A stretch of DNA of 64,000 bases. Origin: AP-15 sp963814865 (GTDB lineage Bacteria > Pseudomonadota > Alphaproteobacteria > ATCC43930 > CGMCC-115725). The notes beneath the pieces are model-generated. The model was not told the origin of the DNA. It saw only the letters and a list, made by a program, of their open reading frames with translations, and did not search any database. Positions 1-8,836 of this stretch are shown here, one piece after another. The stretch spans positions 228,439 to 292,438 of the forward strand of contig CAWFEN010000004.1 in the NCBI GenBank assembly GCA_963814865.1. The letters run 5' to 3'. The translations under genes and the position numbers were made by a program. Position 1 is the stretch's first letter. Every line of letters starts with the position of its first letter.

Positions 1-978
1 GCCGGCGCCGCCGACCTGCCGGACGAGACGGTGAATTACCTGGCCGCGATCACGCCAAATCTCGGCGACAGCGTGCCGCTGTCCGGGCCGCTGGCGCAGT
101 ACGCCGCGGCGCGGCCCGGCGGCGGGAGCGGGGTTGCTCCGAGCGCGGCCAGCCTGGCGGCCGGATGCAACCTGAACGCCGCCTATGATCCGAACCACCC
201 CTGCACCTCGCTGGAGCAGGCTGCAGCCGTGTCCGCCCCGCCGCAGCCCGCTTTCGTCCAACCGACAGGGGCGGGCGGCTGCGACCTGGACGTCGCCTAT
301 GATCCGGAGCATCCTTGCACCTCACTGAGTCAGGTTGCGGCGGCATCGGCGCCGCCTCAGCCCCCACCCGTCCAACAGGCGGCGGGCGGCTGCGACCCGG
401 ATGTCGCCTACGATCCCAACCGTCCCTGCACCTCGCCGGGCCAGGCTGCCGCGGTGTCGGCTGCGGCGGTGTCGGCTGCGTCGCAACCGGCTCGGGTCCA
501 GCAGGCGGCGGGCGGCTGCGACCCGGATGCTGCCTTCGACCCTGAGAGGCCGTGCCGCGCCGCATCGACCGCCGGCGATGTCGTGGCATCCGCGGTGAGC
601 GCCCAGCCGGTTTCGGCTGCGCCATCCTTCGCCGGCGACCGATCCGTTGCGCCGCTCTCGCGAAACCGGATGATCGCCTCTGCCGCGCCGGGCCGCTCAT
701 GGCCACTCCTGTCCGCGGCGTCCGCCGGGGCCTGGGCGATCCAGGTCGGGGCCTTCGCCAATCCGGCTCTCGCCCGCGCAGTGGCGGAGGGTGCCCGCGC
801 CGAGGCGCCGGACCAGCTTCGCTCGGCGATCCTTTCGCTGCCGCCGACCCCGTACGGCGGTTCGGTGCTCTACCGCGCCCGCCTTGTCCATTTGTCGGCC
901 AGCGCAGCGGCGGGCGCCTGCATGCATCTCAACCAGCGCCAGCTGCCGTGCATCGTGGTTCAGCCGGACCGCTCCTGA
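1..978 (+). CDS. SPOR-domain cell-wall protein, probably a lytic transglycosylase C-terminus (5' end outside window)
   Basis: The reading frame is open from the first base of the window, so the gene is truncated at its 5' end; the GTG at 31 is probably internal. The first residues (LPDETVNYL) resemble the end of a soluble lytic transglycosylase domain, which would cleave peptidoglycan in the periplasm. About 120 residues of low-complexity Ala/Pro/Gln sequence follow, with four copies of a Cys-containing motif. A C-terminal SPOR-like domain begins at WAIQVGAFANPALARAV and runs to the stop. SPOR domains bind denuded glycan strands at septa. The SPOR assignment is firm in style; the transglycosylase assignment rests on a few residues and is inference. 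A two-Cys pattern (GACMHL and LPCIVV) near the C-terminus could form a disulfide. Confidence 0.65.
   Translation, partial: AGAADLPDETVNYLAAITPNLGDSVPLSGPLAQYAAARPGGGSGVAPSAASLAAGCNLNAAYDPNHPCTSLEQAAAVSAPPQPAFVQPTGAGGCDLDVAYDPEHPCTSLSQVAAASAPPQPPPVQQAAGGCDPDVAYDPNRPCTSPGQAAAVSAAAVSAASQPARVQQAAGGCDPDAAFDPERPCRAASTAGDVVASAVSAQPVSAAPSFAGDRSVAPLSRNRMIASAAPGRSWPLLSAASAGAWAIQVGAFANPALARAVAEGARAEAPDQLRSAILSLPPTPYGGSVLYRARLVHLSASAAAGACMHLNQRQLPCIVVQPDRS
163..555 (+). repeat. Four imperfect in-frame repeats encoding a Cys-pair motif
   Basis: Within the SPOR-domain gene the motif G-C-(N/D)-x-(D/N)-x-A-(Y/F)-D-P-x-x-P-C occurs four times, spaced about 40, 37 and 42 residues apart. The copies are joined by Ala/Pro/Gln/Ser linkers. 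The two cysteines in each unit are always 12 residues apart, so each unit may form its own small disulfide loop in the periplasm. Confidence 0.8.
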
Positions 979-1008
979 GGCGGGATGCCGCCGGCAGCGC
1001 CAGCCGCT

Positions 1009-2229
1009 TTATTCGGCCGGCGCCGGCACGACCGGGCGGCGGAAACGGATGCGGGCGCCGCCGGCACACAGCAGGCTCGCCATCAGCAATGCTGCGACCA
1101 CGACCAGCACCAGCCGCGGCCTGCCCGAATCGATGATCATGCCGTAGGGCACCGGCATGATCGCTCCGCCCAGCGACATGCCCGAGCTGACAAAGCCGAA
1201 GACCTTGCCGATCTGGCCCGGCGGAGCGGCGTCCTTGACCATCACGTCGCGTGGGGTGCGGCTCGCCCCCGTCATGACGCCGCCGATGAACAGCACGCCG
1301 ACGGTCGCCAATTCGGCCATCGGCACCACCCCGACCCACAGCAGGATTGCCGCCGCGCCGCTGGTCAGGCAGACGACAAAGGGCAGGTGGCGATCGGTGC
1401 GGTCGGCGACCCAGCCACCCAGCAGCACGCCGCAGATCGCCCCGACCATCCAGCCGGTCAGCGCCGCGGACGCGGCCGCGACCGGCATCCCGTAAGTGCG
1501 ATGCAAAATCGTGATCAGCCAGGACTGGATGCCGGCGCCGGCCATCGACGACACCATGAAAAATGCGAAGAACATCATCACCGAGCGGCCGAGCAGCATC
1601 CTCATGCCGGAAGGCGCGGCGGTCGCGGCGTGGGCGCGCGGCGCGCGGCGCTGCTCGACCAGGATGCGGCTCTGCCACAGGATCGTCAGCACGACCGGAA
1701 CACCGAGCAGCCCGACCAGCAGCAATGCGCCGCGCCAGCCGAGCAGCAGCATCAGCGCCGCCGTAGCCGGCGGCGCTACGGCAAACCCGATATTGCCGAC
1801 AAAGGTGTGAAAGGCGAAGGACCGGCCGAGCCGCGCCCGATCGACGGAGCCGCTCAGGATGGAGTAGTCGCACGGGTGAATGACCGAGTTGCCGATCCCC
1901 GAGAGCAGCGCCAGCACGACAACCTGCCAATAATCGGTGGCGAACCCCATCGCCGACACCGACAATGCCATCGTCGCGGCGCCGCCGATCAGAAACGGGC
2001 GGGCGCCGTAGCGGTCGACGAGAAACCCCATCGGCGTCTGCAGCAAGGCCGCCGCGCCCGACATCACCGCCATCACCAGGCCGAGCTCGGCAAAGGACAC
2101 GTCGAAGCTCTTCTGCCAGGCGATGAACACCGGGGGCAGGCAGAGCTGATAATAGTGCGACAAGAAATGGCCGGCGCCGAGCAGCGCGTTGACCCGGGTG
2201 TCGCGACCGAATGCCGGAAATTTGAGCAT
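1009..2229 (-). CDS. MFS transporter
   Basis: This is a polytopic membrane protein of about 406 residues with the alternating hydrophobic segments of a 12-helix major facilitator. It starts MLKFPAFGRDTRVNALLGAG, and the motif-A-like loop F-L-V-D-R-Y-G-A-R-P lies between helices 2 and 3. The family moves small molecules using ion gradients; the substrate cannot be read from the sequence. I chose the ATG at 2229; a GTG 21 bases upstream (2250) is an alternative, and neither has a strong Shine-Dalgarno sequence. The gene is divergent from the amidohydrolase operon, and an inverted repeat lies just upstream of its start, so shared local regulation is possible. Confidence 0.8.
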   Translation of the reverse strand: MLKFPAFGRDTRVNALLGAGHFLSHYYQLCLPPVFIAWQKSFDVSFAELGLVMAVMSGAAALLQTPMGFLVDRYGARPFLIGGAATMALSVSAMGFATDYWQVVVLALLSGIGNSVIHPCDYSILSGSVDRARLGRSFAFHTFVGNIGFAVAPPATAALMLLLGWRGALLLVGLLGVPVVLTILWQSRILVEQRRAPRAHAATAAPSGMRMLLGRSVMMFFAFFMVSSMAGAGIQSWLITILHRTYGMPVAAASAALTGWMVGAICGVLLGGWVADRTDRHLPFVVCLTSGAAAILLWVGVVPMAELATVGVLFIGGVMTGASRTPRDVMVKDAAPPGQIGKVFGFVSSGMSLGGAIMPVPYGMIIDSGRPRLVLVVVAALLMASLLCAGGARIRFRRPVVPAPAE

Positions 2230-2251
2230 CTGCCATCGTGCTATAAACACG

Positions 2252-2267
2252 GCACTCGGTCGAGTGC
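2252..2267. promoter_or_regulatory. Inverted repeat, candidate operator
   Basis: GCACTCG and CGAGTGC are perfect 7-bp arms separated by two bases. They sit in the divergent region between the MFS transporter and the amidohydrolase operon, 23 bases upstream of the transporter start. The size and symmetry fit a TetR/MarR-type dimer site. No regulator gene is adjacent, so the binder is unknown. Confidence 0.35.
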
Positions 2268-2417
2268 GAAACTGCGGGTTGCCCGGCTGCGCGCGCGGCG
2301 CTGACTTGCCGAAATCGCGGGCGGCACGGGCGATTCGCGGCGCCTCGGGCCGCGATCGCTTGACTCGTTTCTCGGACCCGCCATAGGGTGCAGGGTGGCG
2401 ACAGAGGGAGGTGTGAG

Positions 2418-3564
2418 ATGGCGGGCTACAGGCTGATCTCGGCGGATTCCCACATCGTCGAACCGCCGGACATGTACTCGAGCCGCTTCGAGCCAAAGCT
2501 GCGCGATCGCGCGCCGCGCATGGAACGACGCAAAACGCCCACAGGCCGGGATTACGATGCCTGGGTGCTCGACGGAATGCAGGTCGGCACCCTCGGTGCG
2601 GTGATGCAGGCAGGGCAGCGCTTCGAAGACCCCTCGCAGATCGATTTTCTCGGGCTTTGGGAGGATGTCCGCAAGGGCGCCTACAACGCCGAGGCGATGC
2701 TGACCGAAAACGAGGAGGACGGCATCTGGGGCTCCGTGCTGCAGCCCAGTCAGGGGTTGTTCTGGTACCGCGTTCCGGACAGCGCGCTGTTGTCCGAGAT
2801 CTGCCGGGTCTACAACGACTGGATCGCCGATTTCTGCAAGCCGCATTCGCGCCGCCTTAAGGGCATCGCAATGCTCAATGTCGACGATCCCGATGCCGGC
2901 GCCAAGGAGCTCGAACGCTGCGCCAAAATGGGCCTCGTCGGCGCGTTCATTCCAGTCTCGCCTTTGCCCGACAAGCCTTATCGCGACCCGATCTATGACC
3001 CGCTGTGGTCGATGGCGCAGGATTTGAAGCAGCCGCTGCTGCTGCATATCGGCACGCCGCGCTGCGGGGTTCCGGCCAACGAGTTCACGATGGATGTGAC
3101 CGAATTGACCGGGGCGGGGCGGTCGACCACCGATTACTGGGTGCGCTATTCGCTCGGCTCGATGCTGTTCGCCGGCGTGTTCGACCGGTTCCCGGGGTTG
3201 AAGATCGGCTCGGTCGAGCACGAAGCGTCGTGGATCCCGCATTGGCTGCAGCAGATGGACTTCACCTATGTCGAGCGGCCGGTGTTCACCAAGGGCTGGA
3301 AGTCGGCCGAAGGGCTTGATGCCGAGCGATTACTGGAAGCGCAACATGTTCGTCGAGTTCATGGAGGACGGTCTCGGCGTGCAGCTGCGCGACCGCATCG
3401 GCGTCGAGAACATGCTGTGGGGCAGCGACTATCCGCATGCCGAGGCGACCTTCCCGCGCTCGCAGCAATTCATCCAGCGCATGTTCGCCGGCGTGCCCGA
3501 GGACGATTTGCGCAAGATCACCTCGAGCAACGCGGCCAAGATGTTCGGCTTCGAACTGAACTGA
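2418..3564 (+). pseudogene. Amidohydrolase-family (Amidohydro_2) metal hydrolase, interrupted by a +1 frameshift
   Basis: The protein starts MAGYRLISADSHIVEPPDMY, with the early D-x-H metal motif of the ACMSD/amidohydrolase-2 TIM-barrel family, after a good GGGAGG ribosome site. The family decarboxylates or hydrolyses aromatic or carboxylated substrates. The frame runs to about 3312. It must then shift by one base to continue as MPSDYWKRNMFVEF and on through MLWGSDYPHAEATFP, the conserved C-terminal metal-site region, ending MFGFELN. Removing one G from the GGG at 3312-3314 restores an intact protein of about 381 residues. Such a clean fix suggests a sequencing insertion, though a real inactivation cannot be excluded. 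It heads a three-gene group with the Rieske ferredoxin and SnoaL-like genes. Confidence 0.75.
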
Positions 3565-3576
3565 CGCCGCGGCCGG

Positions 3577-3644
3577 CATTGCGACGAAGCATCTCGGCGA
3601 TCGAGATTCGTCCGCCCCGAGGTTGCGTCGCTGCGCTCGCAATG
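3577..3644. repeat. REP-like palindromic intergenic element
   Basis: Between the amidohydrolase and ferredoxin genes, CATTGCGA at 3577-3584 is matched by the inverted TCGCAATG at 3637-3644. The right arm (TTGCGTCGCTGCGCTCGCAA) has the form of the dispersed TTGCGAGCG-type repeats common in alphaproteobacterial intergenic DNA. No other copy was seen in this window. Confidence 0.5.
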
Positions 3645-3659
3645 ACCGTTGGATAAATC

Positions 3660-3971
3660 ATGGAAGAGGGCTTCGTCGCCGTCGCCCGGGTGGACGAGCT
3701 TGCGCCCGGCGAGATGAAATTCGCCGCGGTCGAGGGCGAGCGGATCGTGCTCGCCAATGTGGAGGGCAGCTTCTATGCGCTGCGCGACGTCTGCGGCCAC
3801 CGCAACGCGCCTTTGTCGCGCGGCAGGCTGGAGGGCTGCGTGATCGAATGTCCGCTGCATTTCGCCCAGTTCGACGTCCGCACCGGCAGGCTCGTCGACG
3901 GTCCGGTTTCAACCGACGTGGCGGTTTACGAGATCCGGGTCGAAGGCGACACGGTTTATGCGAGACGGTAG
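3660..3971 (+). CDS. Rieske [2Fe-2S] ferredoxin component
   Basis: This 103-residue soluble protein carries both halves of the Rieske iron-sulfur site: C-G-H (in DVCGHRNAPL) and C-P-L-H (in IECPLHFAQFD). Two Cys and two His ligate one 2Fe-2S cluster. The size and pattern match the ferredoxins that feed electrons to aromatic-ring dioxygenases (the BphA3/NdoA type). It starts at an ATG 4 bases after the frame-2 stop of the upstream region and is followed after 3 bases by the SnoaL-like gene. No oxygenase large subunit or reductase lies next to it, so its electron acceptor is unknown. Confidence 0.9.
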   Translation: MEEGFVAVARVDELAPGEMKFAAVEGERIVLANVEGSFYALRDVCGHRNAPLSRGRLEGCVIECPLHFAQFDVRTGRLVDGPVSTDVAVYEIRVEGDTVYARR

Positions 3972-3974
3972 GCG

Positions 3975-4394
3975 ATGTCGCTGATCGAAGACCGGCTGGC
4001 GATCAACGATCTGTTCGTGCGCTACACGACGGCGCTCGACGCCGGCGATGTCGAGACGGTTGTCGACTGTTTCACCGAGGATGCGGTGCTCGAAAGCCCG
4101 GCGATCGGGGTCATTGCCGGGCGCGAGGCGATCCGCGCCTTTGCCGATCGCTTTGCCGCGCTGCGCCAAGGCGGCACCCAGTTCCGCCACATGATCAGCA
4201 ATTTAGCCGTGGAAATTAACGACGATCAGGCCCGCGCCACCTGCTATCTGCTCGTGCTGATCAGCCGCGACGGCGCGAGCCGTTCTCTCCCTCCCGGCCG
4301 CTACGAATGCGAGCTGGCAAGGGCGGACGGGGTATGGCGCTTCCGGCATCGCATCGTGACCCACGACCACGCCTACACGCTCGACGGAATGTAG
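3975..4394 (+). CDS. SnoaL-like / NTF2-fold protein
   Basis: This 139-residue protein shows the typical NTF2-like opening, IEDRLAINDLFVRYTTALDA, followed by VDCFTEDAVLESPAIG and a C-terminal strand with FRHRIVTHD. This SnoaL_4-type fold appears in small ligand-binding enzymes (isomerases, hydrolases) and in the beta subunits of ring-hydroxylating dioxygenases. It lies 3 bases after the Rieske ferredoxin, which fits a role with that ferredoxin in a degradative step. The conserved His and Asp near the pocket (H-D-H-A-Y at the end) could be catalytic, but no activity can be assigned. Confidence 0.75.
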   Translation: MSLIEDRLAINDLFVRYTTALDAGDVETVVDCFTEDAVLESPAIGVIAGREAIRAFADRFAALRQGGTQFRHMISNLAVEINDDQARATCYLLVLISRDGASRSLPPGRYECELARADGVWRFRHRIVTHDHAYTLDGM

Positions 4395-4460
4395 CAACGT
4401 TCAAGCACACGACCCCGCGATCAGAGTGCAAGATCGTCCCGCAGGTTCACCGATGCCGCT

Positions 4461-7277
4461 CTAATGCGCTTCGTCCCAGCTGCGGCCGCGGCCGGTTTCG
4501 ACGACGAGCGGCACCGAGAGTTCGCAGCGCGGCGCGCAGGCGCCTTCCATGACCGCCTTGGCGATTTGCGCGGTGTCGTCGGCTTCGGCTTCCGGCACCT
4601 CGAACAGCAGCTCGTCATGGACCTGGAGCAGCATGCGGGCGCCGAGCCCGGCCTGTGCCAGCGCCGCCGGTATGCGGGCGATCGCGCGCCGGATGATGTC
4701 GGCGGCCGTGCCTTGCAGCGGCGCGTTGATCGCCTGCCGCTCGGCCCCGGCCCGCCGCGCCGGGTTCGCGTCGCGGATGCCGGGGATGAAGCATTTGCGG
4801 CCGAAGATCGTTTCGACATAGCCGGCGCTGCGGCATTCGGTCTTGACCCGCTCCATATAGGCGCGGATCGCCGGAAAGCGCGCGAAATAGGCGCGGATGT
4901 ATTCCGCCGCCTCGGCTTGCGGGACGCCGATCTGCTGGCCGAGGCCAAAGGCGCTGATGCCGTAGATGATGCCGAAATTGATCGCCTTCGCGCGTCGCCG
5001 CGTCGCCCCGTCCATCTGCGCGAGCGGCACGCCGAACACCTGGCTCGCGGTCAGCGCGTGAATGTCGACCCCGTCGCGAAAGGCTTCCTTCAGCTCGGGC
5101 ACCTCGGCGACATGGGCGGCGAGCCGCAATTCGATCTGGCTGTAATCGGCCGACAGCAGAAGATGCCCGGGATCGGCGATGAAGGCGCGGCGGATGCGAC
5201 GGCCTTCCTCGGTGCGCACCGGGATGTTTTGCAGATTGGGCTCGGTCGAGGAGAACCGCCCGGTCGCGGTCGCCGCGAGCGCGTAGGAGGTGTGCACCCG
5301 CCCGGTCTCGTGGTCGATCTGTTCAGTCAGGGCGTCGGCATAGGTCGATTTGAGCTTGGTCAGCTGGCGCCATTCGAGCACGTGGCGCGGCACCTCGTGC
5401 AGCGGCGCCAATTCTTCGAGGATCGAGGCGTCGGTGCCATAGGCGCCGGTCTTGCCCTTTTTGCCGCCGGGCAGGCCCAGCTTTTCAAACAGCACGTCGC
5501 CCAATTGCTTGGTCGAGCCGATGTTGAAATCATTGCCGACGGCGCGAAAGATCGCCTGCTCGATCTCGGCGATGCGCCCGGCGAAATCGCGCGACAATTC
5601 GGCGAGTGCGGCACGGTCGACCTTGATCCCGGCCTGTTCCATCGCGGCGACGACCGGCACCAGCGGCCGCTCGATGGTCTCGTAGAACGCGGTCATCCGG
5701 TCGCGCACCAGCCGCGCCTTCAGCGCCGCATGAAGGCGCAGCGCCGCGTCGGCCCGCTCGGCGGCGAAGTCGCATGCCCGGTTCGGCGGCACCGCGGCAA
5801 AGGCGATCAGGCTCTTGCCGGTGCCGATCAGCTCCTTGAGCGAGGTCAGCTCGTGCCCGCAGGCGCGCCGGACCAGGCTCTCGATGCCGTGATCGAACTG
5901 GCCGCCGTCGAGCACGTAGGACATCAGCATCGTGCAGTCATAGGGGGCGAGCGCCACCCCGTAGCGTGACAATAGATGCGCGGCGGATTTGACGTCGTGG
6001 CCGATCTTCAGGACGCCGGGAGCCTCGAACAGCGGCTTCAGCCGGGCGATCGCCGCCTCCGGCAAAAGCGTGGGCGGCGTGGCGAGGTCATGCGCGCCAT
6101 GCGCGAGCGGGACATAGGCGGCGAGCCCCGGCGCCAGGGCGAGCGCGATCCCGGCCAGCTCGGGCCGCCCGCCAGGGAGCGCGCTCGCTTCCGGCCGGAT
6201 CGCCACCGCGCCGGCCTGCCAGGCCGCCTCGATCCAATGGTCGAGGCCTTCGATCGTATCGACCAGCGCGTAGGTGCGCGGCGCCGTGAAGGGCAGAATC
6301 TCCGGTATCGCCGGATCGGGGTGCTCCGGCGCTGCGACGGCGACGATGCCGGAGAGCCGCTGCGCCATGCGCGTCGCCAGCGCGCGGAACTCCATCTCGC
6401 GCAGGAATGGCAGCAGGGTTTCCGGGTCGGGCGGCGCCACCGCCAGCGCCGACAGCGGACAGGGCAGCGGCACCTCGTCGTCGAGCTTGACCAGCACTTT
6501 CGACAGCCGCGCCTTGGCCTTGTTCTCGATCAGCGACTGGCGCCGCTTCGGCTGCTTGATCTCGGCCGCGCGGGCGAGCAGGGTCTCGAGATCGCCATAG
6601 GCGTTGATCAGCTCGGCCGCGGTCTTGACCCCGATTCCCGGCACCCCCGGAACATTGTCGACCGGGTCGCCGCACAGCGCCTGGACGTCGATCACCTTGT
6701 CGGGTCCGACGCCGAATTTCTCGCGTACCTCGGCGTCGCCGATCGGCCGGTTCTTGATCGGATCGAGCATCGTCACCCGATCGCCGACGAGCTGCATCAT
6801 GTCCTTGTCGGAGGAGACGATCGTCACCTTGGCGCCGGCCTCGACGGCATGGCGGGCGTAGGTCGCGATCAGATCGTCGGCCTCGAAATCATCGAGCTCG
6901 ATCTGGCATACGCCGAAAGCCTCGGTGGCCCGCCGCACCAACGGGAATTGCACGGCGAGCTCGGGCGGCGCCTCCGGCCGGTGCGCCTTGTACTGATCGT
7001 AAAGGCGGTTGCGGAACGAGCTGCCCGAATAGTCGAAGACCACCGCGATATGGTCGGCGTCGGTTTCGCTGAGCAGCTTTGCCAGCATGTTGCTGAAGCC
7101 GAGCACGGCGCTGGTCGGCGTCCCGTCGGAGCGCGACAAGGGCGGCAGCGCGTGATAGGCGCGAAAGATGAAGCCCGAGCCGTCGATCAGGAAGACATGG
7201 CGGGGCGCGACCGAGGAGTTGGGCGCTGGGGCGGCGGCCGCGTCGGGCGCGACGATCGTGTCGATGATCTCGTCCAC
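4461..7277 (-). CDS. polA: DNA polymerase I, with an eroded proofreading site
   Basis: The protein of 938 residues has the classic three-domain layout. The N-terminal 5'-3' nuclease contains FLIDGSGFIFRAYHALPP and the acidic ELDDFEADDLIATYA. A degenerate 3'-5' exonuclease domain spans about 340-520. The C-terminal polymerase carries motif A (DYSQIELRLAAH), motif B (RRRAKAINFGIIYG) and motif C (QVHDELLFEVPEAE). It fills gaps and removes RNA primers in replication and repair. It uses a GTG start at 7277 with AAGGA six bases upstream. In the exonuclease domain the metal ligands known from E. coli (D355, D424, D501) align with R361, A432 and R508, and only the equivalent of E357 (E363) remains. 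Proofreading is therefore probably lost. Confidence 0.97.
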   Translation of the reverse strand: MDEIIDTIVAPDAAAAPAPNSSVAPRHVFLIDGSGFIFRAYHALPPLSRSDGTPTSAVLGFSNMLAKLLSETDADHIAVVFDYSGSSFRNRLYDQYKAHRPEAPPELAVQFPLVRRATEAFGVCQIELDDFEADDLIATYARHAVEAGAKVTIVSSDKDMMQLVGDRVTMLDPIKNRPIGDAEVREKFGVGPDKVIDVQALCGDPVDNVPGVPGIGVKTAAELINAYGDLETLLARAAEIKQPKRRQSLIENKAKARLSKVLVKLDDEVPLPCPLSALAVAPPDPETLLPFLREMEFRALATRMAQRLSGIVAVAAPEHPDPAIPEILPFTAPRTYALVDTIEGLDHWIEAAWQAGAVAIRPEASALPGGRPELAGIALALAPGLAAYVPLAHGAHDLATPPTLLPEAAIARLKPLFEAPGVLKIGHDVKSAAHLLSRYGVALAPYDCTMLMSYVLDGGQFDHGIESLVRRACGHELTSLKELIGTGKSLIAFAAVPPNRACDFAAERADAALRLHAALKARLVRDRMTAFYETIERPLVPVVAAMEQAGIKVDRAALAELSRDFAGRIAEIEQAIFRAVGNDFNIGSTKQLGDVLFEKLGLPGGKKGKTGAYGTDASILEELAPLHEVPRHVLEWRQLTKLKSTYADALTEQIDHETGRVHTSYALAATATGRFSSTEPNLQNIPVRTEEGRRIRRAFIADPGHLLLSADYSQIELRLAAHVAEVPELKEAFRDGVDIHALTASQVFGVPLAQMDGATRRRAKAINFGIIYGISAFGLGQQIGVPQAEAAEYIRAYFARFPAIRAYMERVKTECRSAGYVETIFGRKCFIPGIRDANPARRAGAERQAINAPLQGTAADIIRRAIARIPAALAQAGLGARMLLQVHDELLFEVPEAEADDTAQIAKAVMEGACAPRCELSVPLVVETGRGRSWDEAH

Positions 7278-7290
7278 CGGGTTCCTTCTT

Positions 7291-7503
7291 TCAGGCGTTG
7301 CGCGTTTCGGGCAGAGGCGGCGGGGTTTCCCCGGTGGCGCGCGCCGCGACCGCGCGGTTGACGAAGACCCGCGAGCAATAGGGGCACTCGGCCTTCCCGG
7401 CGGGAGCGAGGTTCAGGTAGACCCTGGGATGGCCGAGCGGCCCGCCGCCGCCGTTGCAGGCGGCGACCATGTCGTCGATGTAGATGGTTTCGAAGGGCGC
7501 CAT
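7291..7503 (-). CDS. Small zinc-finger domain protein
   Basis: This 70-residue protein starts MAPFETIYIDDMVAACNGGG. It contains G-H-P-R-V-Y and the knuckle C-P-Y-C-S-R-V-F, which together match the zinc-binding zf-CHCC / NDUFS6-like family of small alphaproteobacterial proteins. In mitochondria the relative is a subunit of respiratory complex I; in bacteria the role is not settled. It lies 13 bases upstream of polA on the same strand and may be co-transcribed with it. I chose the ATG at 7503 because the family usually begins just before this conserved block; the longer open frame upstream is not protein-like. Confidence 0.8.
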   Translation of the reverse strand: MAPFETIYIDDMVAACNGGGGPLGHPRVYLNLAPAGKAECPYCSRVFVNRAVAARATGETPPPLPETRNA

Positions 7504-7687
7504 GGACCAGCCCGAAAATCCGTGCCGGGCGCGCCGCGGCGCCCGCGATTGACCGTTTGATCGGCTCGATGATACGCATTGCCGCGGCGCAATCAATGAT
7601 CCGCTCCTGCTTTCCCGGAAACCCGGCCCCGGCGTCTGCCCGCGCCGCGGCGCGCGAGCCTGGTCGCGGCCGCGCCAAAGGAATCGC

Positions 7688-8779
7688 TTGCCCGGAACCG
7701 GGGTGACCCGGCGCCGGCGCGGCAATGGCTGGGCCTGGGTGATCGCCCTGGTCGCTTTGCTGGCCGGGTGCGCGCCGGCGACCGACCGGGAGGTCCGGCT
7801 CGCCGGGATCGGCACGGCGCAGGCAGCACCCGACCCGAAGCCGGTGCCGCGTTTCACCGATCGCGCCTTTGTCACCGCCGATAGCCGGGTCCTGCCGCTG
7901 CGCGAATGGCTGCCGCACGGCAAGGTCGAGGCGGTGATCCTGGCGCTGCACGGCTTCAACGACTACAGCAACGCGTTTGCCGGACCCGGCAAGGCCTGGG
8001 CGGAGGACGGCATCGCCACCTATGCCTACGACCAGCGCGGCTTTGGCGCGGCGCCCGAGCGCGGGCGGTGGCCCGGACGCTCCGCCCTCGCTGCCGACGC
8101 CGCGACCGCCAGCCGGATCTTGCGCCGTCGCTATCCCGACGTGCCGCTCTATCTGCTCGGCGAGAGCATGGGCGGGGCGGTGGCGGTCGTCGCGCTGACC
8201 GGCGAGAGCGGCGCGCCGATCCCCGATGTCGACGGCGTGATCCTGGCGGCGCCGGCGGTGTGGGGCCGCGCGACGATGGGAATCCTGCCGCGGCTGGCGC
8301 TGTGGACCGGGGTCCGGCTGATGCCGGGGCTGACCTTGACCGGCCGCGGGCTGCACATCATGGCGTCGGACAACATCGCCATGCTGCGGGCGCTGGCGCG
8401 CGACCCGCTGGTGATCAAAGCGACCCGGGTCGACACGATCTACGGCCTCGTCAACCTGATGGATGCCGCACTCGCTTCCGCGCCGCGTCTTCGCCTGCCG
8501 CTGCTGCTGATGGATGGCGCGAGAGACGAAATCATTCCGCGGGAAGCGACCCGGCGCTTTGTCCGCGCCCTGCCGATCGACCTTCGCCACCGCCGCAGCC
8601 TCGCCATTTACGAGCACGGCTATCACATGCTGCTGCGCGACCTCGAAGGCCCGCTCGTCGTCGCCGACGTCGCCGGCTGGGTGCTCGACCCCGGAGCGCC
8701 GCTGCTGTCGGGTGCCGATCGCGGCGGCGTCGAAGCGTTCCTGGGCGATGCCGGGCAAGCGCCGCTGCGCGGGGGATGA
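7688..8779 (+). CDS. Alpha/beta hydrolase lipoprotein (lysophospholipase / monoacylglycerol lipase-like)
   Basis: The 363-residue protein has an N-terminal signal with lipobox LVALLAGC, predicting a lipid-anchored envelope protein. The hydrolase core follows: ILALHGFNDYSNAF (oxyanion region), the nucleophile elbow G-E-S-M-G-G, the likely acid in MDGARDEIIP, and the catalytic His in YEHGYHMLLRD. This is the serine-hydrolase set of the COG2267 lysophospholipase family, which removes acyl chains from lysophospholipids or monoglycerides. It starts at a TTG (7688) with AAAGGAA upstream; a GTG 15 bases later is possible. It converges on the metallophosphoesterase gene. Confidence 0.88.
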   Translation: MPGTGVTRRRRGNGWAWVIALVALLAGCAPATDREVRLAGIGTAQAAPDPKPVPRFTDRAFVTADSRVLPLREWLPHGKVEAVILALHGFNDYSNAFAGPGKAWAEDGIATYAYDQRGFGAAPERGRWPGRSALAADAATASRILRRRYPDVPLYLLGESMGGAVAVVALTGESGAPIPDVDGVILAAPAVWGRATMGILPRLALWTGVRLMPGLTLTGRGLHIMASDNIAMLRALARDPLVIKATRVDTIYGLVNLMDAALASAPRLRLPLLLMDGARDEIIPREATRRFVRALPIDLRHRRSLAIYEHGYHMLLRDLEGPLVVADVAGWVLDPGAPLLSGADRGGVEAFLGDAGQAPLRGG

Positions 8780-8836
8780 CCGGGATGTCGCCCCTCGTGA
8801 TTTCCGAGCTGCTGATCGCGTGGCGCTGGTGGCGGC

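Noticed and set aside
4464..5969. Open frame of 501 codons opposite polA
   Set aside because: Antisense to a gene with unmistakable polymerase motifs; no ribosome site.
8780..8836. Terminator between the converging hydrolase and phosphoesterase genes
   Set aside because: No stem followed by a T run could be found in the 57 bases.
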